64,000 nt of DNA from Corallococcus caeni (GTDB lineage Bacteria; Myxococcota; Myxococcia; Myxococcales; Myxococcaceae): NCBI RefSeq assembly GCF_036245865.1, contig NZ_BTTW01000001.1:1488001-1552000 (forward strand), given 5' to 3'. The stretch's first letter is position 1, and each line of letters opens with the position of its first letter. The translations under genes were made by a program, and so were the position numbers. Under the pieces are notes generated by a model. It searched no databases. It worked only from the letters and a program-made list of their open reading frames with translations, and was not told the DNA's origin. This document shows positions 8,095 through 17,240 of this stretch, piece by piece.

Positions 8095-10361
8095 GGCTGG
8101 ACCTCCTGGGCGAGCGTCGAAGCGGTCAGCAACAGCGGGCGGCGGTCGCCCGCCCCGGGCAGGTGCCAGCGATCCACCCACGCGTGGAAGAGGACCTCCA
8201 TGGCACGCGGATCCGCCGCGTCCGCCGAGAGTTCCAGCGGCGGCACCGGCACGTCCAGCCCTTCGTACTTCACCGACCAGACCCGCTGGGACGGTGGGCC
8301 CGCCTGGAATCCCTCCCGCACGTGGAGGGTGAACAGGGGAGGCCCCTCGCGCGGGGCCCCCCGGCCTCCGTCCACGACGAGGACGCCCAGCCCCAGCGCC
8401 TCATCCAGCGTCCGTCGCCAGGCGCTCAAGAGCAGCTCCGAGGGATCATCCCGGGGCGACGTCGGTCTTCCGGCGGCCGCCTCCCACGTCACGGTGATGC
8501 GGCGGTTGTGCGTACGCGAGACGGCATCCAGCAGGCTCGTGAAGAACGCGCGGGACGGCGCGGCGGCGCTGCCCGGATCCAACCGCGCTTCGAGCTGTGC
8601 GCGCGCCTTGCCCAGCTCCGCGTCCACCCGGGCCTGGATCTGCGGGGCGAAGCGGGGGTCGGGCTGGCCGCGCAGGTACTCGAGCATGGAGCCCAGGTCC
8701 CCCCGGGATGCGACGCGCGACCAGGAGTGTGCCGCCGCGGCTTGCTTCTGCGGCCACACGGCCCCGCCCACCAGCAACACGCCCACGCACGCGGCGGCGA
8801 ACACGCCGGGCCAGGGCGAGCGCGCGTTCCCCGCGCGCACATGGCCCTTCTTGTCCGCGCGTGCCAGCAGCGCCGGGGGCAGGTGCTCCACCCCGCTCTC
8901 CGCATCCAGCATGCCCCGGCCGAGCAACTCCAGCACGCGGCGGCGCCGGGCAATCAGTTCCTGCGCCAGCGCCTCCGCCTTCTCCTTGCCTCGCACCGTC
9001 AGGACCGTGCGCTCGCCGTTGAAGTGCATCTCCATGGCGGTGTGCTGGTAGACGCCGTTGTTCTGGTGGTTCACCAGCTGCAGGTCCTGCAGGTGCACGA
9101 GCGGCCACACGGTGATGCGGTCGATGGCCACCTGGATGAGGTGCAGGGGGTGGATGGTGTTGAAGCGTCCATAGGGGCTCGCCATCACCCGCAGGAGGTC
9201 GCGGGCCTGAGCCCAGGTGACGCCGAAGGAGACGGCCGCGAAGATCGCGCACCAGCCCCAATCCGAGACGTCGCGCTCGGAGATGCCGAAGTAGATGAAG
9301 GCCATGAGGAAGGCGGTGGCGGAGGCGAGCGCCAACGTGCCGATCGCCGGCATCACCCAGGTCGTCAGGACGCGCCACCCGCCAATCCGCTCGGCCTCCG
9401 AGTGCAGCCATTCACGGGTGGCGGCCGGCAGGGCGTCCACGTCCAGGGTGACGCGGGTCGGGTACGCGACCTCGGTGGCGCTCTCCGGGTTGAAGCGCCG
9501 GCCGAACCCGAGCAGCCGGTTCGCGGCCGTGGACTTCTGCTGGGCGAAGAGGTGCGCGGCGGCGGAGGAGAGCTGGCCTCCGGTCCAGCGGCGCAGCTCG
9601 GGGTCCGCGCCCTCCGGCAGCTCGGCGTCGAGCCGTTCCAGCGCCTTCGAGGCCTCGGCTTCCTGGCCGAACTCCAGCATCGTCGCGATGCGCCGCACCT
9701 TGAGGGCGAGCACGTCCATCCGCGAGATGCCAGGCAGCGATTGCGCCTGCTCGAGCACCTTGAGCGCGTCCGCCACCTGTCCCATCGCCTCCAGGCAGTC
9801 CGCCAATGCCACGCGCGGAGCCACCTCCGAGGGGCCATGCTTGCCCGCGCGCCAGAAGGCGTCCGCGGCCTCCTTCAGCCGCTCCTGGCGGACCAACGCC
9901 CAGCCCCGCTGCAGGTGCCCCTGCCAGTGGTCAGGCGCGCGCGAGAGCAGCGCGTCGAACTCCGCCAGCGCCTGCGGGAGCTCACCCTCGAAGAGGAAGT
10001 GACGGCCCAGCAGGAGGCGCGCGTCGTGGAAGTCGGGCTGCTCGGTGAGCACCGTGGTGAGGACCTTCCGGCCCCCGTCCTTGTCTCCCGCTTCGAACAG
10101 GTTGATGGCTTCCTGGAGGTGGGCGTTGTTCACCGCCTCCGGGCCGTCCGCCTGTTGCGCGGCGCTGGCGTCGAAGGCCTGACGCGCTTCCGCGTCGGAG
10201 AGCAGCTCGTAGGCCTCGCGCAGGCGCCGGAACTCCTCCGGGTGCGTCTCCGGCGGGTTCTGCCGGACGCGCTCGAAGTAGGCCTTCTTGATGGCGCGGG
10301 CGTCCGCGTCCTTCTCGACGCCCAGCACCTCGTAGGGGTTCTGGCGGGGCTCGTTGTTCAC
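8091..10361 (-). CDS. Membrane J-domain-like/TPR protein with degenerate HPD motif
   Basis: From the GTG at 10361 (GGAG five bases upstream, GTGA overlap with the Lon-like gene) the protein is 756 residues. Residues 8-64 form a J-like domain beginning NPYEVLGVEKDA and ending with REAYELLSDAEARQAFD. At the position of the HPD tripeptide, which normally triggers Hsp70 ATP hydrolysis, it reads NPP (35-37), within QNPPETHPEEF. TPR repeats follow (about 75-290), then two adjacent membrane segments in the middle, a cytosolic-looking patch, a third membrane segment and a C-terminal domain of unknown type. It is probably a membrane partner of the HscC-like Hsp70 encoded two genes upstream; whether it stimulates the ATPase is doubtful. 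Confidence 0.82.
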   Translation of the reverse strand: MNNEPRQNPYEVLGVEKDADARAIKKAYFERVRQNPPETHPEEFRRLREAYELLSDAEARQAFDASAAQQADGPEAVNNAHLQEAINLFEAGDKDGGRKVLTTVLTEQPDFHDARLLLGRHFLFEGELPQALAEFDALLSRAPDHWQGHLQRGWALVRQERLKEAADAFWRAGKHGPSEVAPRVALADCLEAMGQVADALKVLEQAQSLPGISRMDVLALKVRRIATMLEFGQEAEASKALERLDAELPEGADPELRRWTGGQLSSAAAHLFAQQKSTAANRLLGFGRRFNPESATEVAYPTRVTLDVDALPAATREWLHSEAERIGGWRVLTTWVMPAIGTLALASATAFLMAFIYFGISERDVSDWGWCAIFAAVSFGVTWAQARDLLRVMASPYGRFNTIHPLHLIQVAIDRITVWPLVHLQDLQLVNHQNNGVYQHTAMEMHFNGERTVLTVRGKEKAEALAQELIARRRRVLELLGRGMLDAESGVEHLPPALLARADKKGHVRAGNARSPWPGVFAAACVGVLLVGGAVWPQKQAAAAHSWSRVASRGDLGSMLEYLRGQPDPRFAPQIQARVDAELGKARAQLEARLDPGSAAAPSRAFFTSLLDAVSRTHNRRITVTWEAAAGRPTSPRDDPSELLLSAWRRTLDEALGLGVLVVDGGRGAPREGPPLFTLHVREGFQAGPPSQRVWSVKYEGLDVPVPPLELSADAADPRAMEVLFHAWVDRWHLPGAGDRRPLLLTASTLAQEVQP

Positions 10362-11878
10362 CTTCGCTCCAGTCCTGGCGTGTTCGCGGCCGCGTTCACG
10401 AGCCGCCACGCCTCATCCAAGCTGTCCACCGCGATCAGGCGCAGGCGCCCGGTCACTTCGGGCGGCAGCGCCGCCACGTCATCCAGGTTGCGGCGCGGGT
10501 GCAGCACCACGCGCATGCCTTCGAGGTACGCGGCCACCAGCTTCTCGTGCACGCCGCCCACCCGCCGCACCTCGCCGTTCAACGTCACCTCGCCCGTCAC
10601 GGCCAGCCGCGCGGGCAACGGGCGCTGCGTGTACGCGGACAGGCCCGCGAGCGAGAGCGCGAGGCCCGAGGAGAGGCCGTCCTTGCCCACCTCGGTGTCC
10701 GTGTAGTGCAGGTGCAGGTCGTAGCGGGTCGTGAGCGTTCCCAGGCTCAGCGCGGTCGCGCGGGCACGCACCACGCTGAAGGCCACGTCCGCGGCCTCCT
10801 GGCCCTCGGGGCCCACGCGGCCACTGCACCGCAGCACGCCGCGCCCGGGCACCGCGACCGCCTCCAGCGGCGAGACATGCCCGCCCCCCGGATGCCAGCC
10901 GAGCACTCCCACGCGGCCCACCGCGGGCACGTCGCGCGCCAGCAGTCGGCGGCGTTCGGCGACTTCGGCCTCGCGGCCCGCGGCCACCAGCGACTCGCCG
11001 TTCGCCGCCGCGACGGCATAGAGCGCTCGCGCTTCGTCCAGCGCTCCGGCTTCGAGCCGGAAGTCTCCCAGGCGCAGCGCGGCGGCGCCGGGTGCACCGG
11101 GCATATCCACCACGGCGCGGCGGGCCTCTTCCACCTGGGCGGCGGGACGTCCCTCCAGCCACAGCAACTCCGCGCGAAGCAGGGCCGCGGCGGCGCTGCT
11201 CCGGACCGGAGCGGGCGCGACCACGAGGTGCCGCTTCACCTCCGCGAGCGCGCCTCGGCGGAGTGATTCAACGGCGGCGTCGAGCTTCACCTGAGAGAAC
11301 GCGGCGCGCGCCGTGGGCAACTGGAGCGCCTGCGCGGCCTGCTCCAGGGGAGGCGCGTCCAGCATGGCAGTGGTGGCAGGAAGTCCAAGCGCGGAACGCG
11401 CACCGAGCACCGACTCCGCGAGGCGCGAGTCCTCCGGCGCGAGCAGCCGGGCCCGCCTGAGCGCGGGCATGGCTTCGGAAGGACGGTTCGTGCGTTCGCA
11501 CAGCCGGATGATGGCGCGCCACGCCTCCAGCTCACCGGGCGCGGCTTCGGCGGCTTCGAACGCATGCACGAGCGCGTCGTCCGGCCGTTCCTCTTCCAGG
11601 AGGTTGATCAACTCCGCGCGCACGGATGCATCGCGGGGCGCTTCACGAACGGACGTCTCCAGCAGCTTCAGCGCTTCGGCCCGCTTGCCCTCGCGAGCCC
11701 AGGCTCCGCACAGGAGGCGGCGCGCGGGCCCGCCTCCTCCCAGGTCCAGGGCCTTGCGCGCATGCTCCGCGGCGCCGCGGAAGTCGCGCTCCTGGAAGAG
11801 CGCCTCGGCCAGCGCAAGCCGAGCAGATGGCTCGGCCGGACGCAGCACCACCGCGCGCTTGAGTTCAGTCAGGAGCAT
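10358..11878 (-). CDS. TPR protein with C-terminal Lon-type serine protease domain, no ATPase
   Basis: The protein is 506 residues from the ATG at 11878, which has AGGAGGG just upstream; longer frames lack such a site. Residues 1-300 are TPR-like helical repeats. Residues about 340-495 match the Lon proteolytic domain: GKDGLSSGLA places the catalytic Ser at 403, and GGVHEKLVAAY places the catalytic Lys at 446, with VTGEVTLNGEVRRVGG between them as in Lon. There is no AAA+ module (no Walker A or B), so TPRs replace the usual unfoldase. The downstream J-like gene overlaps by four bases. It may cleave or process clients of the adjacent Hsp70 system; this is inference. Confidence 0.88.
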   Translation of the reverse strand: MLLTELKRAVVLRPAEPSARLALAEALFQERDFRGAAEHARKALDLGGGGPARRLLCGAWAREGKRAEALKLLETSVREAPRDASVRAELINLLEEERPDDALVHAFEAAEAAPGELEAWRAIIRLCERTNRPSEAMPALRRARLLAPEDSRLAESVLGARSALGLPATTAMLDAPPLEQAAQALQLPTARAAFSQVKLDAAVESLRRGALAEVKRHLVVAPAPVRSSAAAALLRAELLWLEGRPAAQVEEARRAVVDMPGAPGAAALRLGDFRLEAGALDEARALYAVAAANGESLVAAGREAEVAERRRLLARDVPAVGRVGVLGWHPGGGHVSPLEAVAVPGRGVLRCSGRVGPEGQEAADVAFSVVRARATALSLGTLTTRYDLHLHYTDTEVGKDGLSSGLALSLAGLSAYTQRPLPARLAVTGEVTLNGEVRRVGGVHEKLVAAYLEGMRVVLHPRRNLDDVAALPPEVTGRLRLIAVDSLDEAWRLVNAAANTPGLERR

Positions 11879-12023
11879 GCGCCCTCCTGGAGCAACAGGC
11901 TCGCGCCATCCCGTCGGCACCGGAGCCTGCTCAGCGCTGGGCGCCCCCGAGCACGTGCATGGGCTACGCCCATGGAGCGCTGCATCCCCCAGCACGGAAG
12001 TTCGGTCGGCGGCACTTGCTCGC

Positions 12024-13787
12024 TCAGCCCAGGTCGAACAGCAGGTCGGTCAGCTCGGCATCCAGGCGGGCCGCGGCGGCGCGGTCCCCCTTCGCACGGG
12101 CCTCACGCAGGGCGTTGCACAGCGACTCCAGCCGGGGACGCACTCCCGCTGGCGCGGTCGCGATCCGCTCGGTCGCGGCGGTCAGCAGCGCATCCGCGTC
12201 GGCCTCCGGGGACACGGGCGTCGCCGCCGCCACGGGCGCTGGCGCTCCCGGGGTCGCGCCCCATTCACGCGCCAGCCGCTCCTTCGCCTCCAGCCGCTGC
12301 TCGGGCCCCAGGCGCTGCGAGCGCTTGTCCACCACGAGCGTGGCCTCCTTGCCCGTGGAGACCACCCGCGTCGTGACGTCGAGGATGCCGTTGATGTCGT
12401 ACGTGAACGTGATCGCGACCTTCTCCGTCCCCGCACGCCCGGGCGGCACACCCTCCACCGTGTACGCGTCCAGCAGCAGGTTGTCCTTCACCAGCCGCGC
12501 CTCGCCCTGGAACACGCGGATCTCCACCGCGCGCTGTCCGTCCGCCGTCGTGGCGAAGGTCTCCGTGCGCGACACCGGCACCGTCGTGTTGCGCGGGATG
12601 AGCGGCGAGAAGACGCCCCCCACCCGCTCGCGCCCCACCGTCGCCTGCACCTCCACGCCCAGCGTGAACGGACACACGTCGGTGATCATGATGCCGTGCG
12701 CGGCGCTCACCGCGCCCGTCTTCAGTCCCGCTTGCAGCGCGGCGCCCAGCGCCACCGCCTCGTCGGGGTGCACGCCTTCGCGTGGCTCGCGCCCGAAGTA
12801 CTCGGCGACCAGCCGGCGCACCAACGGCACGCGCGAGCTGCCCCCCACCAGCACCACCTCCGCGATGGACTTCTTCGACAACTTCGCGTCGCGCAGCGCG
12901 CTCTCCATCGGCTCGAGCGTGGAGCGCACCAGGTTCGTGATCAGCGCCTCGAACCTCGCGCGCGTCACCTCCACCTCCAGCGACGCGGGCGTCCCACCCC
13001 GACCCGGCGCGAGGAACGGCACGATGACGGGCGTGGCCTCCACGGACGTGAGCGCGATCTTCGCGGCCTCCGCCGCGGCCTTGAGCCGCACCTGCGCCGC
13101 CAGGTTCCCGGTCAGCGACACGCCGTGGCTGCGCTCGAACTCCGCGCCCAGCCACGCGGCCAGCGCCTGGTCGAAGTCGCTGCCTCCCAGCTGGTTGTTT
13201 CCCGCGGAGGCCTTCACGTCCAGCACGCCCTGGAACATCTCCAGCACCGACACGTCGAACGTGCCGCCGCCCAGGTCGTACACGAGCACGTACTGCTCGG
13301 CGTCCAGATGGTTCACGCCATACGCGAGCGCCGCGGCGGTGGGCTCGTTGAGCAGCCGCTCCACCTTGAGCCCCGCGAGCTCACCCGCATCCTTGGTCGC
13401 CTGGCGCTGCGCATCGCTGAAGTACGCAGGCACCGTGACGACCGCCTCCGTCACCGTGCCGCCCAGCGCGCGCTCCGCGTCCTCGCGCAGCGCGCGCAGG
13501 ATGAGCGCGGAGATCTCCGTGGGGCTGTAGCGCCGATCTCCGAGCATCACCGGCAGGTCGCGGCCCATGCGCCGCTTCACCTCCGCGATGGTGCGCTCCG
13601 GATGCACGAGCAACTGCGCCCGCGCGGACTCGCCCACGTGGAGGCGGCCCTCCGCGTCCAGCCCCACGACGGAGGGTGTGAGCCGCTGCCCCAACCGGTT
13701 GGTGAGGAGATTCGGACGGCCCGCGCCGTCGAGCGCGGCCACCAGGGAGTGCGTGGTGCCCAGATCGATGCCAACGACATGACTCAT
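12024..13787 (-). CDS. Hsp70-family chaperone, HscC-like
   Basis: This is an ATP-driven chaperone of 587 residues. The nucleotide-binding domain has GIDLGTTHS near the N-terminus, the phosphate-2 loop YDLGGGTFDVS and the adenosine motif VLVGGSSRVP. The substrate-binding domain follows, with FSPLIPRNTTVPVSR and a shortened helical lid, so it is shorter than housekeeping DnaK (about 640 residues) and nearer to HscC-type Hsp70s. No grpE or canonical dnaJ accompanies it. The next three minus-strand genes encode a Lon-TPR protease, a J-like/TPR membrane protein and a TPR protein, suggesting a dedicated chaperone system. A 145-bp gap separates it from the Lon gene. Confidence 0.92.
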   Translation of the reverse strand: MSHVVGIDLGTTHSLVAALDGAGRPNLLTNRLGQRLTPSVVGLDAEGRLHVGESARAQLLVHPERTIAEVKRRMGRDLPVMLGDRRYSPTEISALILRALREDAERALGGTVTEAVVTVPAYFSDAQRQATKDAGELAGLKVERLLNEPTAAALAYGVNHLDAEQYVLVYDLGGGTFDVSVLEMFQGVLDVKASAGNNQLGGSDFDQALAAWLGAEFERSHGVSLTGNLAAQVRLKAAAEAAKIALTSVEATPVIVPFLAPGRGGTPASLEVEVTRARFEALITNLVRSTLEPMESALRDAKLSKKSIAEVVLVGGSSRVPLVRRLVAEYFGREPREGVHPDEAVALGAALQAGLKTGAVSAAHGIMITDVCPFTLGVEVQATVGRERVGGVFSPLIPRNTTVPVSRTETFATTADGQRAVEIRVFQGEARLVKDNLLLDAYTVEGVPPGRAGTEKVAITFTYDINGILDVTTRVVSTGKEATLVVDKRSQRLGPEQRLEAKERLAREWGATPGAPAPVAAATPVSPEADADALLTAATERIATAPAGVRPRLESLCNALREARAKGDRAAAARLDAELTDLLFDLG

Positions 13788-13833
13788 GTGAGGTGAACCC
13801 GGAGGCTTTCAGCGAAGGACCGCGAGCGACGGA

Positions 13834-14328
13834 TCAGGACTCCGGCGGAGTCCACGGCTGGGCCGGCGCGGCGGCAGCGGGCTCCGGAGCCGAGTACAGC
13901 CCGTGCAACTGCCTCAGCCCCTCCTCGCTGATTCCCGCCTCCCGGGCGATCTCCATCGCTCGCTCCGGCGACGCGTGGGTCACCCACTTCCACTTGTACG
14001 AAGTGATGAGCCCCCCGATGCAGGCCAGGGCCATCAGGCCCAGGGGGATGGCGCCCCCGGCCTCGTGCTCGGCGAAGGCGATGGAGCCGAAGAGCAGCGA
14101 CCCCAGGCCCACGACGATGAACAGCAAGCGCGCCCACGCCACGAGCACGGACTTGCCGCTCATGCCAATGGCCTGCCCGCGCCAGCCGTTGCCTTCCTCG
14201 GCGACGACGAGCCAGCCCTCCAGCGGGATGAGCGGCACGAAGTTGATGTGACCGAACTTCGTCGCCACGTAGCCCAGGCCTGGAATCGCATCGACCTTGC
14301 CGTAGAGCCTCGAACCGAAAATGACCAT
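13834..14328 (-). CDS. Small conserved membrane protein of unknown function
   Basis: The ATG at 14328 gives 164 residues starting MVIFGSRLYGKVD. A soluble N-terminal part of about 65 residues contains GYVATKFGHINFVPLIP, a pattern I have seen in uncharacterised proteins of myxobacteria and planctomycetes. Two hydrophobic segments follow (around LLFIVVGLGSLLFGSIAF and AIPLGLMALACIGGL), then a charged tail ending in an Ala/Pro-rich stretch. It lies 46 bp upstream of the Hsp70 gene on the same strand and could be cotranscribed with it. No enzymatic motif is visible, so function is unknown. Confidence 0.7.
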   Translation of the reverse strand: MVIFGSRLYGKVDAIPGLGYVATKFGHINFVPLIPLEGWLVVAEEGNGWRGQAIGMSGKSVLVAWARLLFIVVGLGSLLFGSIAFAEHEAGGAIPLGLMALACIGGLITSYKWKWVTHASPERAMEIAREAGISEEGLRQLHGLYSAPEPAAAAPAQPWTPPES

Positions 14329-14543
14329 GACTTCCCCCTCGAAACCATCACGCCGTGCCTCAGGGGCACCCGGTGGCGTGGGCGCGAATCCTGCGGCACC
14401 CGGGCGAACACGCGCAATCCCCCGCCCCGGGTAGGACAGCGCCTCACGAACCCGAGGGCCACCGCCATCCAAGCCATACGGACCTGGCGGCCAGGATGGG
14501 CTGCGTCTCACTGCGAGTGCCCCCGGCTCCAACGCCGCGTCAC

Positions 14544-15395
14544 TCAGGGCCGGCGCACGCAGCGGAACCCGACTCCCGTCAGACCGTTCTTCGGATAGGC
14601 GAGGCCCCGGTGTGCGGACCGGAACAGGGAGGGCACGTGATTGAGCCAGGAGCCTCCCCGGTGGACGGGCTTCGCGGGCACGCCGGAGGGCTCCGCGGGC
14701 GCGTCCTCCCCCAGCCGCTCCTGGTAGCCGGTGGCGGTCCATTGCCACACGTTCCCGGCCATGTCACAGAGCCCCCAGCCGTTGCATCGCGGCCCGGCGT
14801 GGACCACCGGGGTCGTGCCCCCCCGGCAGCCGCGCGACGCGCAGGGCACCGAGCCGACCACGCGCTCCGCCTCGAACGACTCGCCCCACCAGTAGGCGGA
14901 GGCCGTCGAGGCACGCACGGCGTATTCCCACTCCGCCTCCGTGGGCAGTGCTCCGCCCACGAGCTCGCAGTAGGCCCGCGCGGCGCGCCAGTCCACGCAG
15001 TTCACGGGATGATCCGTGCGCTCGGAGCCCAGATTGCAGCGACCGAGCCAATCCCCTGGGGTCTCCGCGTCAGTCCACCAGCGCGCCTGGGGATCCTTCG
15101 CGCGCACCTGCTCACGTCGCGCGGCGAAGGCCCTCACCGTCACGGGCGTGACGTCCATCTGGAATCGCTCGAACGTGAGTTCCGTCCGGGGCCCCTCGTC
15201 CACGTCCCGCCCCGGCTCGCCCGCCGGTGAGCCCATCTCGAAGCGCCCGGCCGGCAGCCACACCGACCCAGGTGGCGACACGCGCTCCACGCGGGTGCCA
15301 CCTGGAGCCGTCGCCTCTTTCGCGGGCACGCAGCCCACCACGAGCCCAAGGACGGCGACGGCTGGGCGGGACAGGGAGGAGGTCATCCGAGGCAT
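14544..15395 (-). CDS. FGE/SUMF1-domain lipoprotein
   Basis: The product has an N-terminal lipoprotein signal ending in LVVGC, so it is probably attached to the outer membrane. The rest is a formylglycine-generating-enzyme-like (SUMF1/EgtB/PvdO) fold: LPAGRFEMGSP near the start, VNCVDWRAARAYCELVGG and LPTEAEWEYAVRAS in the middle, and CDMAGNVWQW, HRGGSW and GVGFRCVRR at the end. Several Cys residues are present, but whether they form an FGE active pair cannot be told from sequence; many bacterial members are non-enzymatic. The start could be 15395 or 15386 (both precede the signal). Role unknown. Confidence 0.8.
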   Translation of the reverse strand: MPRMTSSLSRPAVAVLGLVVGCVPAKEATAPGGTRVERVSPPGSVWLPAGRFEMGSPAGEPGRDVDEGPRTELTFERFQMDVTPVTVRAFAARREQVRAKDPQARWWTDAETPGDWLGRCNLGSERTDHPVNCVDWRAARAYCELVGGALPTEAEWEYAVRASTASAYWWGESFEAERVVGSVPCASRGCRGGTTPVVHAGPRCNGWGLCDMAGNVWQWTATGYQERLGEDAPAEPSGVPAKPVHRGGSWLNHVPSLFRSAHRGLAYPKNGLTGVGFRCVRRP

Positions 15396-15430
15396 GTTCG
15401 AACGCGACGGCACGGAACTCCAGCAGGACG

Positions 15431-16225
15431 TCACGGCCCTCCAGCTCCGGCGGGTGCTCCATGCGCCACGCCCTCCAGCAACGCCAGGATGAACGCGTCG
15501 TACGCGTCCTTCATCGGCAGCTCGTAGTCCACCTTGAGGCGGCGGCGCTCCGCGAGGACCGTCTCGCCCGTTTTCGGGTTGCGCGCCTCCTTCGCGTACG
15601 TCTCCCGGTAGAGTCCCGTGCCGCGCTTCTGCCAGTTCGGAAGGTCGTTGAAGTTCACGCCCCGCTGGAAGAGCAGCTCGTTCTTCTCCGCCACCGACAG
15701 ACGCATGAGCGTGTTCGTGGCCTCCGCCACGCCCTTGCCTTCGCGGCGCAGGCTCCAGTAGCAGTGCGCGTTCAGCGCGTTCCGGACCGCGTCCTCGCTG
15801 CGCCAGCGGAAGTAGTCGCGCACGAGCCCCGCGTTGGGCAGCTCGCAGATGCGGCAGTCGAACACGGCCAGATCCCCCAGGAGCAGCGAGAACTTCGCGC
15901 TCGCCTCACCCGCGAGGATGGAGTTGAGCTTGCGCGTCTTGCGCCCGAAGGTGTCCTCGTCCGGGTGGAACAGCAGGGAGATTTCGTCGCTCTGCGTGTA
16001 GCCGTAGACGACCCGGAAGCCGCAGTCCATCAGGTGCCCGGTCGTCGCGACCATCAGGTCGCGCACGCGCACGTCGAAGGGGCTCTCGAAGGCGTGCACC
16101 TCCTTCGTCAGCCGCGTGAAGCCGCGCCCATCGATGCGCGCCACCATGAACACGCCGGGCAGCACGCACAGGTCGTGCGCGGTCTCGAACACGCGCATCT
16201 TCTCGTCGAGCTCATCGAACTTCAC
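15431..16225 (-). CDS. Thg1-family 3'-5' polymerase (tRNA-His guanylyltransferase-like)
   Basis: Thg1 family enzymes add nucleotides in the 3'-5' direction; bacterial Thg1-like proteins repair 5'-truncated tRNAs. The 264-residue protein has ARIDGRGFTRLT (metal Asp32) and YGYTQSDEISLLF (Asp80), then GEASAKFSLLLGD and a region resembling the C-terminal part of Thg1 (NWQKRGTGLY). The start is GTG at 16225, preceded by GGAGGAG seven bases upstream and overlapping the kinase stop by 14 bases, so the two genes are coupled. Bacteria normally encode G-1 of tRNA-His in the gene, so a repair role is more likely than canonical guanylation. Confidence 0.9.
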   Translation of the reverse strand: MKFDELDEKMRVFETAHDLCVLPGVFMVARIDGRGFTRLTKEVHAFESPFDVRVRDLMVATTGHLMDCGFRVVYGYTQSDEISLLFHPDEDTFGRKTRKLNSILAGEASAKFSLLLGDLAVFDCRICELPNAGLVRDYFRWRSEDAVRNALNAHCYWSLRREGKGVAEATNTLMRLSVAEKNELLFQRGVNFNDLPNWQKRGTGLYRETYAKEARNPKTGETVLAERRRLKVDYELPMKDAYDAFILALLEGVAHGAPAGAGGP

Positions 16226-16661
16226 GTTGCCACTCCTCCACGGTGAAACCGTCCTGCGACAGCCGGACGAAGAACAGCGCGTCGAAGCCCTCTTCCGGGC
16301 TGGGAACCTGCAAGCGTTTGTACGTGCCGAGCACGCCCACCAGCGGCACGCGCTGCTCCACCGGGCGCTGGTCATTGCGCAGGAGCGCGTCCGCCACCTT
16401 CGACTGGAAGTAGAGCCCCACCACGCGGAAGCCGAACTGCTTCGCGGCGGAGATGTACCGGGAGCGCTCCGCCACCGTGGGGTTGGTGTTGTCCACCACG
16501 AAGGGCTGCTTCGCCTCCAGGCACGCGCGCAGCAGCACCTTCTCCCGATGCCGCGTCTTGAGCATGTCCAGGCTCAGGCGGACGTGCGTGGTGAAGAAGC
16601 GCTCCCGGAAGAAGCTGCTCTTCCCCGTGCCCTGGATGCCCGTGAAGATGACCGCTTCCAT
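16212..16661 (-). CDS. Polynucleotide-kinase-like P-loop protein (AAA_33)
   Basis: This is a 149-residue P-loop kinase with Walker A GIQGTGKSS (8-16), a SLDMLK segment and VVDNTNPTVAERSRY (56-69). The DNTNP signature and its spacing match the kinase half of PNKP-type 5'-polynucleotide kinases and related small-molecule kinases. It lacks a phosphatase domain. Its stop overlaps the Thg1 start, and it is divergent from rnpB, which suggests a role in end healing of tRNA or other RNA: phosphorylate a 5' end, then extend it with the Thg1-like enzyme. The substrate is inferred from context only. Confidence 0.82.
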   Translation of the reverse strand: MEAVIFTGIQGTGKSSFFRERFFTTHVRLSLDMLKTRHREKVLLRACLEAKQPFVVDNTNPTVAERSRYISAAKQFGFRVVGLYFQSKVADALLRNDQRPVEQRVPLVGVLGTYKRLQVPSPEEGFDALFFVRLSQDGFTVEEWQREVR

Positions 16662-16832
16662 GCCGTCCCTCCCCTCCCGCGAGGGCCGCTCGCGGAGGCC
16701 TTGGGACGCTCAGGCGCGGGGAAACCCGACAAGCCCCCGGACGCTCACCCGCTGGCCCCCGCCAAGGTGGGCACGCGACATCGTCCCTTCCTGAAGGTGG
16801 ACCCGCCCCGGCTGGCTGTTGTATCCCCGGAG

Positions 16833-17232
<400 letters not shown>

Positions 17233-17240
17233 TTTCCCTG

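Noticed and set aside
8085..10706. A long plus-strand open frame over the J-like and Lon genes
   Set aside because: The opposite strand has recognised motifs and ribosome-binding sites; this frame has no domain.
1..14328. Reading the R-M operon and Hsp70 cluster as one defence island
   Set aside because: They are adjacent but separated by about 100 bp, and nothing else in the cluster links it to defence.
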